A stretch of DNA of 64,000 bases from Acidobacteriaceae bacterium (GCA_019240475.1 JAFAYI010000006.1:62001-126000); one strand, 5' to 3'; shown: positions 23,634 to 32,695, counted from the first letter of the stretch. A program made the numbers and translations. Notes: generated by a model from the letters alone, not told the origin.

Positions 23634-23659
23634 TTCGCGGATATTGTATCATTGATCAA

Positions 23660-24643
23660 ATGGCGGTTTCTAGCCCATTCGAGCGGGGGGTGCGGTCGTA
23701 TCTGCATTTCTGCCGGGCTGAAAAGGGTTTGGCTGCCAATAGTTTAGAGTCGTACGGGCGGGATTTGGCGCAGTTCGGGCGGTTTGTGGGAGCGGCGGCG
23801 CCGGGGTCGATATCGCTAGAGACCTTGCGGGGGTATGTGGATCACCTGCGCCAAGCGGGACTTTCGAACCGTTCGATTGCGAGACAGGTGACGACGATTC
23901 GCGGACTGTTCGGATTTCTGGTGGAAGAAGGCGAAGTAGGGGCGAATCCGGCGGAATTGTTGTCGGCGCCGAAGGTGGGATCGGCGCTGCCGAAGTATCT
24001 CGATCATGGCAATGTAGACCGGTTATTGGAAGCGCCTGCGGAGGAAAAAAGGGTCGGGCTGCGGGATCGGGCCATGCTCGACCTGCTGTACGCGACGGGA
24101 TTGCGGGTGAGCGAGTTGATTAAGGTTCGCGTGTCGGATTTGGAGGAGCTGGAAGGCACGCTGCGGGTGATCGGGAAGGGCAACAAGCAGCGGCTTGTAC
24201 CGGTGGGGCGGGAGGCGCTCGCATCGGTGGATCGCTATTTGAGAGAAGAGCGGCCGAGGATCTTGAAGGGGCGCGTGAGCCCGTACCTGTTTGTAACGGG
24301 GCGCGGGACGGCGATGACGCGGCAGGGATTTTGGAAGCTGCTGCGGGGTCATGGGAAGACGGCGGGGATTTTCCGGAAGCTGAGTCCGCACGTGTTGCGG
24401 CACACGTTTGCGACGCATCTGCTCGAAGGCGGCGCGGACCTGCGGAGCGTACAGAGCATGCTAGGACATGCCGATATCGGGACGACACAGATTTACACGC
24501 ATGTGCTGCGGTCGCGGCTGCAGCAGACGGTCGAGCAGCACCATCCGCGGTCGCAGAGAGAAGCTCGCGACGGGAAAGGGCCGATGCCGGCGCGGCGATC
24601 GATGGCCCCGAAAGCGCCCGGGGCGCGCCGGAGAACGGCCTGA
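23660..24643 (+). CDS. xerD: Tyrosine recombinase XerD
   Basis: A 327-aa site-specific recombinase with the N-terminal SAM-like core-binding domain and C-terminal catalytic domain. The catalytic set is visible: Arg in YATGLRVSEL, Lys in GKGNKQR, H-x-x-R in HVLRHTFATHLLEGG, His in LGHADIGTT and the nucleophile Tyr in QIYTHV. With XerC it resolves chromosome dimers at dif. The extra 25-residue Pro/Arg-rich C-terminal tail is longer than usual. Context (CCA enzyme, sulfite reductase) is housekeeping, so it is not read as a phage integrase; XerC versus XerD is a judgement. Confidence 0.88.
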   Translation: MAVSSPFERGVRSYLHFCRAEKGLAANSLESYGRDLAQFGRFVGAAAPGSISLETLRGYVDHLRQAGLSNRSIARQVTTIRGLFGFLVEEGEVGANPAELLSAPKVGSALPKYLDHGNVDRLLEAPAEEKRVGLRDRAMLDLLYATGLRVSELIKVRVSDLEELEGTLRVIGKGNKQRLVPVGREALASVDRYLREERPRILKGRVSPYLFVTGRGTAMTRQGFWKLLRGHGKTAGIFRKLSPHVLRHTFATHLLEGGADLRSVQSMLGHADIGTTQIYTHVLRSRLQQTVEQHHPRSQREARDGKGPMPARRSMAPKAPGARRRTA

Positions 24644-24662
24644 CGAGGAGCCTGGCGGATCT

Positions 24663-25976
24663 ATGAGCGATTACATGTTCATGCTCGACAGCCACCTGAG
24701 CGGTGAGCAGAGCAAGGCGTTGGGAGAGATACGCCAAGCGGCCGAGCAAGCCAATCTGAACCTGTTTCTGACGGGCGGAGCGATGCGGGACATGATGGGC
24801 GGGTTTCCCATTCGCGATCTGGATTTCACGATCGAAGGGCCGGCGCTCAAGTTCGCCAAGGGATTTGCGCAGACGCATGCGGCCGAGATCGTCGAGACGG
24901 ACGAAAACCGCAGGTGCGCGGAACTAAGATTCGGCGGGGGCGTGACGGCGAGCGTTTCGATGGCGCGGCAGGAAAAGTACGCCAAGCCGGGCGCGAAGCC
25001 GCAGGTGCAGGCGGCGACGATTCACGAAGACTTGCGGGGGCGGGATTTCACGGTAAACGCGATTGCGCTGTCGCTCGGGAAAGCCTCGCGCGGGCTTCTG
25101 CTGGACCCCACGAACGGGTTAGGCGACTTAAGCCGGAAAGAACTGCGGGCGGTTGGGAATTATACGCTCTATGACGATCCCGCGCGTGTGTTGCGGATGA
25201 TCCGGTTGCGGGTGCGACTGGGATTCACGGTCGTTGAGCGGACCTTGAGCCAGTACCGGAACGTGCGGGAGGCGAAACTCGAAAGCAAGATTTCGGGGGC
25301 GGCGCTCGAGCACGAGCTGCGGCAGATTGCGCTCGATCCGCTGGCGGGCGAGATTCTGAGGGCGCTCGAAGAAGAGAACCTTCTTTATTTGATCTCGCCG
25401 GTGCTTGGGGGGCCGAAGCTGAATTTGCCGGGATTTCAGAAGCTGCAGAAGGCGCGGCAATCGCTTCCGTTCGGGATTCCGATTGCGGTGCATTGGTATG
25501 CGCTGTTTCTGGCGGTGTTGTTCGAGAAGCTGAGCGCGCGAGAGCGGGCGCAGTTGATTTCGGCGGTGGCGATACCGAAGGCGGATCTGGAGGCGGCGGC
25601 GAAGCTGGAATCCCGCACGGCCAGAGTAGAGAAAGAACTGGCGACGGCGAAGCTGCAGAGGCCGTCGGCGCTCTACGCGCTGTTGAGCAAGGTTCCAGGC
25701 GAGATTCTGCTCTCGCTGTTGATGCGGAGCGGGCAGAGGCTGGTGTTGGACCGGACCCGGAACTATCTGCAGAAGTATCTGCCGACGGCGCAGGAGATCA
25801 CCGAGAAAGACGTGATCGAGAAGGGCGCGCAGCCGGGTACGCCGAAGTTCGCGAAGTTGCAGCAGCAGATGATCGCGGCGCGACTGGATGCCCGGCCGAA
25901 GAAGGTGGTCGTCGAAGAGCCGCCTCCGGCGCCCCCGCCGGGACCAGGACGGCGGTCGGCTACCTTCGGGCGCTAA
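24663..25976 (+). CDS. CCA tRNA nucleotidyltransferase / poly(A) polymerase family
   Basis: A 437-aa class II nucleotidyltransferase. The head domain motif is LTGGAMRDMMGGFPIRDLDF, giving the G-G-x-x-R-D and the metal-binding D-x-D; RGRDFTVNAIAL and DDPARVLRMIRLRVRLGF are the neck motifs. It adds or repairs the 3' CCA of tRNA (or adds A tails, as in poly(A) polymerase). No HD domain is seen. The C-terminal 30 residues are proline-rich. It begins 20 bp after xerD. CCA versus A-only specificity cannot be told by eye. Confidence 0.85.
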   Translation: MSDYMFMLDSHLSGEQSKALGEIRQAAEQANLNLFLTGGAMRDMMGGFPIRDLDFTIEGPALKFAKGFAQTHAAEIVETDENRRCAELRFGGGVTASVSMARQEKYAKPGAKPQVQAATIHEDLRGRDFTVNAIALSLGKASRGLLLDPTNGLGDLSRKELRAVGNYTLYDDPARVLRMIRLRVRLGFTVVERTLSQYRNVREAKLESKISGAALEHELRQIALDPLAGEILRALEEENLLYLISPVLGGPKLNLPGFQKLQKARQSLPFGIPIAVHWYALFLAVLFEKLSARERAQLISAVAIPKADLEAAAKLESRTARVEKELATAKLQRPSALYALLSKVPGEILLSLLMRSGQRLVLDRTRNYLQKYLPTAQEITEKDVIEKGAQPGTPKFAKLQQQMIAARLDARPKKVVVEEPPPAPPPGPGRRSATFGR

Positions 25977-26052
25977 GATCCGGGTCGAACCGTCGCGGCA
26001 ACGCCATTCCCGTCTAATTCTATCGAGAAGCTTTATTTTCAGCGGCTATTTG

Positions 26053-26068
26053 GGATACTCTAGTATCC
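26053..26068. promoter_or_regulatory. Palindrome directly upstream of the sulfite reductase start
   Basis: GGATACT-CT-AGTATCC is a perfect 7-bp inverted repeat with a two-base centre, ending two bases before the ATG at 26071, where a ribosome binding site would be expected. It could be a repressor site or a hairpin masking initiation. Rrf2-type regulators (CymR, IscR) bind AT-rich palindromes of this sort, but the link is speculative. Confidence 0.5.
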
Positions 26069-26070
26069 AG

Positions 26071-27783
26071 ATGGACAAAGCGCTGTCGGCTGCGGAAAAG
26101 GCCAAGCTGGAGGGGAAATACCTTCGCGGGCCGATCGCGGAGGAGCTGGAGAATTCAGCGGAGGCTTTTTCGGGGCCTGCGACGGGCGTATTGAAGTTCC
26201 ACGGCGTATATCAGCAAGACGACCGCGACTTGCGGAAGCAAGGAACGAAACAGTACACGGCGATGGTGCGCGTGGGCGTACCCGGCGGCGTGCTGACGGC
26301 CGGGCAATATCTGACGTTGGACAGACTGGCGGACCTGGGCGACGGGTCCATTCGAATTACGACACGCCAGGATGTGCAGTACCATTATGTGCCGAAGGCG
26401 CGGCTGCGGGAGCTGATGCGCGAGTTGAACAACAGCTACCTGACGACGCTGGCGGCTTGCGGGGATGTGGTGCGGAACGTGACGTCTTGCCCGGCGCCGT
26501 TTCAAAGTGAGGAGCGGCGGGAGCTGCAGCCGTTGGTCGCCTTTATTTCGCGAAGCCTGAAGCCGAAGACGACCGCGTATTACGAGATTTGGATCGAGGG
26601 GGAGCAGGCGGTGAGCGCCGAAGCGCCGGAGGGGACAGTTGAGCCGCTGTATGGCGCGACGTATCTGCCGCGGAAGTTCAAGATCGGGTTCGCATTTCCG
26701 GGCGACAACACGACGGATATTTATTCGAACGATGTGGGGATTGTTCCGGAGTTCGAAGGGGGCCGGCTGAGCGGGTTCACCATTCTGGCGGGGGGCGGCA
26801 TGGGGCAGAGCGCGGGCGTGAAGGCGTCGCATCCGCGGCTGGCGGACCCGATTTGCTCGATTGGACCGGAGCGGGAGGAGCTGCTGGAGGTGGTGGCGGC
26901 GATTGTCGCCATTCATCGCGACTTCGGCAACCGCAGCAACCGGAAGCTGGCGCGGCTCAAATATGTGATGGACGCCTGGGGGGTGGAGAAATTCAAGCAG
27001 GAATTGGAGGCGCGGGTGGGCCGGGAGCTGGCGCCCCCGAAGGCGCTGACGTGGCGTCGCGCCAACGATTACCTGGGGTGGCATCGGCAGGGCGCGGACG
27101 AGAATGGACGGCTGCTGTGGTTCCTTGGGATTCCGGTGATTTCTGGACGAGTAAAGGATTTCGACGAGAGCGGGGCTGGCGAGAGGCGGCTGCGCGGGGG
27201 GATCCGCGCGGCGGTGGAGCGATACGGGCTGGAAGTGCGGCTGACGTGCCAGCAGAACCTGTATCTGAGCGGAATCCGGGATTGCGACCGGTTCGCGGTT
27301 TCGGCGCTGCTGCGGGAGCACGGGGTGATGGAGGCGGCGGAATTACCGCCGGTGCTGCGGCATGCGATGGCGTGTCCGGCGCTGCCAACGTGCGGGCAGG
27401 CGATCACGGAATCCGAGCGCATGATGCCGGCGCTGGCAGCCGAAATTCAGGCGGCGCTGAATGCAGCGGGACTGAGGAACGATATCGTGCATGTGCGGAC
27501 CACGGGCTGCCCGAACGGCTGCGCGCGGCCTTACACGGCGGAGGTGGGGATCGTGGGAGCCAGCATCAACATGTACACGGTGTACCTGGGGGCGTCGCCG
27601 CTGGGCGATCGGCTGGGAACGGTGTTCGCGCAGAACGTCAAACGCGGGGAAATCGTGAGTCTTCTGCGGCCCGTGTTCGAGCGCTACAAAGAGGCCAGGC
27701 GGCAGAGTGAAGGCTTCGGAGATTTCTGCCACCGCACGGGCGTAGAGGCGCTTCGAGAGCTGGCTGTGCTGACGGCGGCTTAA
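26071..27783 (+). CDS. Assimilatory sulfite reductase haemoprotein (CysI/Sir type)
   Basis: A 570-aa siroheme and [4Fe-4S] enzyme reducing sulfite to sulfide. It has the duplicated ferredoxin-like/nitrite-sulfite reductase half domains: TRQDVQYHYVPKARL with the siroheme-binding Arg residues early, and the cluster cysteines ACPALPTCGQAI (C-x5-C) and TGCPNGCARPY (C-x3-C) late. The last motif is typical of sulfite rather than nitrite reductases. The ATG at 26071 is chosen; the frame is open upstream but overlaps the CCA gene. No flavoprotein CysJ is adjacent, so ferredoxin could be the donor. Regulation may involve the palindrome before the start. Confidence 0.88.
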   Translation: MDKALSAAEKAKLEGKYLRGPIAEELENSAEAFSGPATGVLKFHGVYQQDDRDLRKQGTKQYTAMVRVGVPGGVLTAGQYLTLDRLADLGDGSIRITTRQDVQYHYVPKARLRELMRELNNSYLTTLAACGDVVRNVTSCPAPFQSEERRELQPLVAFISRSLKPKTTAYYEIWIEGEQAVSAEAPEGTVEPLYGATYLPRKFKIGFAFPGDNTTDIYSNDVGIVPEFEGGRLSGFTILAGGGMGQSAGVKASHPRLADPICSIGPEREELLEVVAAIVAIHRDFGNRSNRKLARLKYVMDAWGVEKFKQELEARVGRELAPPKALTWRRANDYLGWHRQGADENGRLLWFLGIPVISGRVKDFDESGAGERRLRGGIRAAVERYGLEVRLTCQQNLYLSGIRDCDRFAVSALLREHGVMEAAELPPVLRHAMACPALPTCGQAITESERMMPALAAEIQAALNAAGLRNDIVHVRTTGCPNGCARPYTAEVGIVGASINMYTVYLGASPLGDRLGTVFAQNVKRGEIVSLLRPVFERYKEARRQSEGFGDFCHRTGVEALRELAVLTAA

Positions 27784-27789
27784 AGACCC

Positions 27790-28407
27790 TTAATTGGCAG
27801 CGTAGACGAATTCGTTCCGGCGGTGGAAGATGCGCGACACGGGCGCGAGATTGGCCACAGGGCTGATGCGATTCATCACATCCAAGACCAGAGTGGCGTA
27901 GTTTTCATCCGGATTATAGATGTGTAGCTTCGCGGCCGAATCCTTGTCGCGATAGAGGGTGCTCTTGCCGAGCTTGAATGCGACCTGGTTGATGCCGGCG
28001 CGCAAGGTGGGAAAGAGCTGATTGCCGTTGTTCCACCCAAAGATGTTGTTGTTGCGCGCCGCCTTGCCGCCCCCCGATTCGATGACCGAGATGCTGGGCA
28101 GCAGACGCCAGTCGAGTTGATTGTCGTCGGCAGCGTCGATGAAGTCTTGCGCCAGATAAGCGACCGGGCAATGCAGGCGGCTCAAGAAAGAGCGTAGGCG
28201 AAGGGTGCGCAGGTCGGGCTTGGCGGCAACGGGTTCGAGATTCGGATTGGGCGTGGGATTGGATGGCGGATGGGAGGGGACCGGTTCGGCGCGGGCCGTT
28301 TTTTCGAGGCGCATGGTGATCGGAAGGGCGATGAGGCCGAGGACGATCATGAGCTGCTTCGAAATTCCATATCCGGTTTTCCGTAGCCAGGTATAACCAA
28401 ATCTCAT
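27790..28407 (-). CDS. Membrane-anchored glucosaminidase/lysozyme-like protein
   Basis: A 205-aa protein with an N-terminal hydrophobic segment (LMIVLGLIALPITM) and a proline-rich linker, then a domain reading DWRLLPSISVIESGGGKAAR then NNIFGWNNG. The pattern of a catalytic-type Glu in S-V-I-E-S-G followed by N-N-x-F-G-W is shared with bacterial glucosaminidases and related muramidases of the LYZ2/Bax type. It would act on peptidoglycan in the periplasm. It ends 6 bp from the convergent sulfite reductase gene. Substrate assignment is by motif only. Confidence 0.65.
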   Translation of the reverse strand: MRFGYTWLRKTGYGISKQLMIVLGLIALPITMRLEKTARAEPVPSHPPSNPTPNPNLEPVAAKPDLRTLRLRSFLSRLHCPVAYLAQDFIDAADDNQLDWRLLPSISVIESGGGKAARNNNIFGWNNGNQLFPTLRAGINQVAFKLGKSTLYRDKDSAAKLHIYNPDENYATLVLDVMNRISPVANLAPVSRIFHRRNEFVYAAN

Positions 28408-28634
28408 GGAAGCATTCTAGCAGATTTATGAAGGCCGCAGTTGGAGGGGATTAACGAAGCTTTAACTTTCAGTGGCGTGACGATTCGGGCATATTCGTTG
28501 CATCGGCTGGCGGGCAGGAGTACCGGAACGTGCATGCGCAAATCAGTACTCCGTGGCGGGATACAAGGCGGTAAGGTTTCGCATCTAGGTCCTAGTTGTT
28601 AAGTATTAGTCGTCACGAGGAGGAAAGGAAGCAA

Positions 28635-29504
28635 GTGAGAAAGTGCGTACAGCGCGGATTTGTATCCGCAATTTTTGCCGCCGCGCCGATGTTGGCGGGA
28701 ACGTTGACCATACCGGATTCATCGCTAGTGGCTTCGACGCAGCTCTATACGGATACGACGGGGAGCGGCATCGGGAACATCGTGGTGATGACGGGCGGCG
28801 GGAACGCCCCCGGAATCGGAGACCCGACCGGCAGGAACGACGATGGTTTTAGTGGCCCGATCAACCTGGGGTTCTCGTTGAACTTCTTCGGCGCCACTTA
28901 CACGCAGTTTTATATAAACAACAATGGGAACGTTAGTTTCGGGAACGGCATTTCGGATTTCACGCCCACCGGCCCGACCGGCGCCTCGCAACCGATCATT
29001 TCGCCGTTCTTCGCGGACGTAGATACGCGGGGGACCAATAGCGGGGTGGTGCATCTGCTGCAGTTGTCGAACGAAGACATCATCACGTGGGACCATGTGG
29101 GCTATTTCGATTCGAACGATAATTTGCTCAATACGTTCCAGTTGGTGCTGCGCGGTTCCGGTTACAACGTGCCGAACGGCGAAGGGCAGATCGGTTTCTT
29201 CTACACGACGATGCAATGGGAGACCGGTGATGACAGCGGCGGGACGAACGGCTTCGGCGGAACTCCGGCGGCGGTTGGGTTTGGCGACGGCGCGGGGAAC
29301 GGACAAGTGCTGCAGGGCTCGATTCAGAACGGCATATCGGGCATTGTGGACGATCACCACATCTGGTTTGATTTGAACGGCAGCGGCGTACCGGTGAATC
29401 CGGGCGGCGGCGCGGTTCCGGAGCCGGGATCGATGGGGCTATTGCTGTTGGGCGGCGGCGTGCTGGCGGCGGGTGTCCGGAAGCGGATGCGCGCGAATCG
29501 TTAG
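28635..29504 (+). CDS. PEP-CTERM sorted exported protein with nidogen-like domain
   Basis: A 289-aa protein starting at GTG 28635, preceded by GAGGAGGAAAGGA; a TTG at 28596 is possible but less likely. It has a signal peptide, a NIDO-type region (INNNGNVSFGNGISDFTPTG and IISPFFADVDTRGTNSG) and a C-terminal PEP-CTERM tripartite sorting signal: VPEPGSMGLLLLGGGVLAAG followed by basic residues. The latter is processed by exosortase, in exopolysaccharide-producing Gram-negatives. Nidogen-like domains are adhesive modules in secreted proteins. A strong terminator follows. The exosortase is not in the window. Confidence 0.9.
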   Translation: MRKCVQRGFVSAIFAAAPMLAGTLTIPDSSLVASTQLYTDTTGSGIGNIVVMTGGGNAPGIGDPTGRNDDGFSGPINLGFSLNFFGATYTQFYINNNGNVSFGNGISDFTPTGPTGASQPIISPFFADVDTRGTNSGVVHLLQLSNEDIITWDHVGYFDSNDNLLNTFQLVLRGSGYNVPNGEGQIGFFYTTMQWETGDDSGGTNGFGGTPAAVGFGDGAGNGQVLQGSIQNGISGIVDDHHIWFDLNGSGVPVNPGGGAVPEPGSMGLLLLGGGVLAAGVRKRMRANR

Positions 29505-29909
29505 ACAGTTCGGCGGCTTAGCTGCTGCTGAGATGAATGGCCCGCCTCGAAGAGGGGCGGGTTTTTTTGTTGGGTGGACACGGATGGAGCGCGAACAGGC
29601 GGCTCGCAGCGCTTCTGTCGGATCGACCCCGAGGCACGCTGTGCCGGAATCCGGGCGGCGACCATGGTTGCAAAGTGACCCGCCGGCGTGGGAAAACTGC
29701 TATGGGGATCACTCCAGCTTCCGCCGGTCAGCAAAAGGAAAGTGCGCAACGGCGAAGGATTGCGTGATGGGCCGCGCCGAATCAGATCGTCTAAGCGCCT
29801 GATTACGCGGTTCCCGTGGTCACGGTCGGGAACTGTCGAACGACAGAGTTTGGAATCACGTAAAGTGGCGTGTCCCCAAGCGGATGCACCTCGTTAAAAT
29901 TGGAATTCT
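29505..29909. other. 405-bp gap: terminator then unassigned sequence
   Basis: After the terminator at 29541-29568 about 340 bp contain no supported gene, RNA or repeat. The base composition changes toward the lower-GC helicase module, so one boundary of that module may lie here. No inverted repeats or duplicated ends were found. Confidence 0.5.
29541..29568 (+). terminator. Rho-independent terminator after the PEP-CTERM gene
   Basis: CCCGCCTC-GAAGA-GGGGCGGG forms an 8-bp stem (one G-T pair) followed directly by seven T residues. Confidence 0.9.
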
Positions 29910-31976
29910 ATGGCCATCGAGATTCAGTTATCCCGGCCCGTAAACTCCGACCCAGCTGCGGCCGATCTCGTTGAAACTCTACGAAACGAGTCCGCACCAC
30001 TGGGTCTCGACCACGCAATCCTTTATTACGGGTACCCTCGGTACCGGGACGATGATGATGAGTTAATCGCTGCTCAGATCCTGGTAATGTCCCCCAACCA
30101 CGGCATTACAATCTTTGGCACTTTGAACTCGGCTAGGCCCTCAGCTGACGAGAAGAGAGCAGCCGAGCAGGCGGCGGAGTCTGTTTTGGCCCTCCTGCAT
30201 TCGAAACTGTTAGCCAATAAGGCCTTGCGTAGCTCGCCTATCGGTCTCAGATTTCCAGTCAAGGGATACATCTATTCGCCAAACCTGAGGGATGTTGTGC
30301 AAGCGACCGACGACCTGGAGTATCTGAACAGTCACGCATTAGTTCGTAAGGTCCTGTCCAATTTCTCTCTTGTCGAAGATGCCGTCTTCGCCCAACTCAC
30401 GGCAAGTATTGATGGGACTCGGAGCATCCCCAGGCCGAAGAAACGTTCGCTGGATGATTTACCGTCCGACTCGAAAGGCACCCTGGTGGCACGACTCGAA
30501 GCAGAACTGGCTCGCTTTGATGTCAAGCAACGGGAGGGCAGCGTTACGACAATCACGGGACCGCAGAGGATACGCGGTCTTGCGGGGTCCGGGAAAACTA
30601 TCGTGCTCACGCGGAAGGCGGCGCTAGCACATCTTGATGATCCGAGTGCGTCGATAGCCTATACGTTCCATACAAAAAGCCTCTATCAGCAGATCCGGCG
30701 GCTCATAACACGGTTTTATAGATCCGAGTACGACCGTGATCCGGACTGGAATCAAGTGCGAGTATTGCACTCATGGGGGGGCGGTGATCCGGGGATCTAC
30801 TCGCTGGCTTGCGCGAGGCATGGGATCTCGCCATTATCTTTTGCAGAGGCCCGCGGAGGGGATCCGGCCTCGCCGTTCCGTTATGCTTGCCGGGTGCTGC
30901 TTGAATCCGTCTCCATTCACCCGATGTACGATTATATCTTCATTGATGAGGGTCAGGACTTCCCGCCGGAATTTGTAAAGCTATGCTCCCTTCTCGCGCG
31001 AGATACCAGGTTTGTCTATGCTTACGATGACTTACAATCGATTTTCCAGACACGCGCGCCTGACTCAGCCGCGATCTTTGGCATCAATGATGACGGCTCC
31101 CCTAAGACACAGTTTGAAAGAGATATCGTCCTCTATAAGTGCTACCGTAATCCCCGTGAGATTCTCGTCTGTGCGCATGCCATAGGATTCGGCCTTTACG
31201 GGAAGCCCGTCCAAATGCTTGAGAACGAGGAACACTGGCGCGATGTGGGCTACGAGGTCATACAAGGGCCGTTGGAAGCTGGTCGCGATGTTACCATTCT
31301 CAGACCACCGGAGAATTCGGTTCCGTTGCTGTCGGATGCGCAAACGGTCGACCAACTGATTGAGACCAAGGTCTATTCCTCAATGGAAGAAGAAATCGAC
31401 GGAGTTACAGAGGCGGTCTTAGAGCAGATCCGCAATGGTTTGAGAGCAGACGACATAGTCATCGCCGTCGTCGATGACAGGCACGCTCGAAGATATCTCA
31501 ATTCGATAGCATACGAACTCTCACAGAATGAGATCGCTTGCAACAACATTCATGAGGCCTACGGCGTCCCAGAGTTTCAAGTTGAAGGCCGCGTTACTCT
31601 CACAACTGTACACAAGGCGAAGGGTAATGAGGGATTCGCGGTGCACGTCGTAGGCGCGGACGCTGTGTTCCAATATCCGTCGAAGGGTAACAGAAATCGC
31701 CTGTTTACGGCAATGACTCGGGCCAAAGGCTGGTTGAGAGTCACGGGCGTTGGCGCGGCAGCGAAGCGACTTGCAAAAGAAATCCAATTGGCGAAGAAGA
31801 ACAGCCCCTGTCTTAGATTCCAATATCCCTCGGCAGCTGACCTAGAAACCATGAAGCGCGACCTGGGCCGCGAAGCAGCCCTCACGATGGAACAAGAAAG
31901 GCTGCTGGACGAGATACCCGAAGACAAGCTTAGCGAATACTTAAAAAAGAGGCGCAAGCCGCCAAAGCGAAAATGA
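29910..31976 (+). CDS. Superfamily 1 (UvrD-like) helicase, probable defence protein
   Basis: A 688-aa protein. Walker A is GLAGSGKT at residues 223-230, Walker B DEGQDFP at 346-352, motif III-like FVYAYDDLQSIF, and TTVHKAKGNEGFAVHVVGAD plus LFTAMTRAKGWLRVTG are motifs V/VI of UvrD/Rep helicases. The first 200 residues (e.g. HAILYYGYPRYRDDDDELIA) lie before the motor and could be a nuclease-like (NERD or PD-(D/E)XK) domain, but no certain catalytic set is visible. The stop overlaps the next gene's start (ATGA). Lower GC and different codon use from the neighbours suggest transfer. Helicase identity is solid; defence is inferred. Confidence 0.85.
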   Translation: MAIEIQLSRPVNSDPAAADLVETLRNESAPLGLDHAILYYGYPRYRDDDDELIAAQILVMSPNHGITIFGTLNSARPSADEKRAAEQAAESVLALLHSKLLANKALRSSPIGLRFPVKGYIYSPNLRDVVQATDDLEYLNSHALVRKVLSNFSLVEDAVFAQLTASIDGTRSIPRPKKRSLDDLPSDSKGTLVARLEAELARFDVKQREGSVTTITGPQRIRGLAGSGKTIVLTRKAALAHLDDPSASIAYTFHTKSLYQQIRRLITRFYRSEYDRDPDWNQVRVLHSWGGGDPGIYSLACARHGISPLSFAEARGGDPASPFRYACRVLLESVSIHPMYDYIFIDEGQDFPPEFVKLCSLLARDTRFVYAYDDLQSIFQTRAPDSAAIFGINDDGSPKTQFERDIVLYKCYRNPREILVCAHAIGFGLYGKPVQMLENEEHWRDVGYEVIQGPLEAGRDVTILRPPENSVPLLSDAQTVDQLIETKVYSSMEEEIDGVTEAVLEQIRNGLRADDIVIAVVDDRHARRYLNSIAYELSQNEIACNNIHEAYGVPEFQVEGRVTLTTVHKAKGNEGFAVHVVGADAVFQYPSKGNRNRLFTAMTRAKGWLRVTGVGAAAKRLAKEIQLAKKNSPCLRFQYPSAADLETMKRDLGREAALTMEQERLLDEIPEDKLSEYLKKRRKPPKRK

Positions 31977-32695
31977 TTGGCGAAGGAAAGTTTCGTGCAG
32001 AACTGTCAGCAGGGTTCAAGCTGCTTGAAGACCTCGCACTCGCGGCGTATAGAAACCATTGGCCCGCGGTTGATCCCGCGACTACGGAGTCCCTGCGAAA
32101 TTCCGCTAGTTACATTGATGCGTATAATCTTTACCTTACGCTCCAAGCCTATGATTTCCTGCTTGACGACGGCTCGTTTTTTTTCTTTCGAAGGAAGCCT
32201 CTTGACCAGAGTCTCTTGTCGTACGGTTACTTTGAATGTCCGTACCGCGGCGTGTCGTACAGTGACTTCACGAGTAGCCGAGGCGAACCCGGTGAGGGAG
32301 CATGGCAAGATTATGAAGAATACTGCGCGCAGCGTCCACGACGGCTTCACATTCTTCCCCTTCGGTATGACTGGAGTCCCGCTCTGTATCGGGAGGGAGC
32401 TCATCCAGCTTCGCACTTACATATGGGATACGAATCCGAGTTAAGACTGGCTGTAGACGCAGTGTTGACCCCGGTTCAATTCGTGCTCATAATCATTCGT
32501 CATTTCTATGTCAGAACTTGGGAGGCGACTGCTAGTCATCTTAGGGAGGTTGTTTCAGCGATCCGGGCCATTTCCGACCGGGATGTGGTTCCGAGCTACC
32601 GACAGGGCCGCGACCTTCTCGAACTCCGATTGATCACGCCCCGGAACGTGTCTGCCCAAGCGCCTGCTCAACAAGGGCGGACAAGGCACAGTTAG
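31973..32695 (+). CDS. DUF2290-like protein, partner of the helicase
   Basis: A 240-aa protein overlapping the helicase stop by four bases. The segments SRGEPGEGAWQDYEEY, RLHILPLRYDWSP and HPASHLHMGYESELRLAVDA followed by TPVQFVLIIIRHFY fit my memory of DUF2290 (H-P-x-x-H-L-H-x-G ... P-F-x-F-I-x-x-x-F-Y), a family of unknown function found next to helicases. No enzymatic motif or membrane segment is obvious; the conserved His pair could be functional. Coupled translation suggests a stoichiometric partner in a two-gene system. Confidence 0.7.
   Translation: MIGEGKFRAELSAGFKLLEDLALAAYRNHWPAVDPATTESLRNSASYIDAYNLYLTLQAYDFLLDDGSFFFFRRKPLDQSLLSYGYFECPYRGVSYSDFTSSRGEPGEGAWQDYEEYCAQRPRRLHILPLRYDWSPALYREGAHPASHLHMGYESELRLAVDAVLTPVQFVLIIIRHFYVRTWEATASHLREVVSAIRAISDRDVVPSYRQGRDLLELRLITPRNVSAQAPAQQGRTRHS

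Noticed and set aside
23660..24643. XerD-like gene as a phage or island integrase
   Set aside because: No attachment-site repeats, tRNA gene or phage genes nearby; length, motifs and housekeeping neighbours fit chromosomal XerD.
28517..28552. GGAGTAC/GTACTCC inverted repeat upstream of the PEP-CTERM gene
   Set aside because: Seven-base arms with a 22-base loop in a region with no other promoter signs; too weak to call an operator.
29600..29900. Possible IS remnant upstream of the helicase
   Set aside because: No transposase fragment, inverted ends or target duplication could be identified.
29910..32695. Gabija system (GajA/GajB)
   Set aside because: The helicase resembles GajB only at the motor level, and the partner is not an OLD-family ATP-dependent nuclease.
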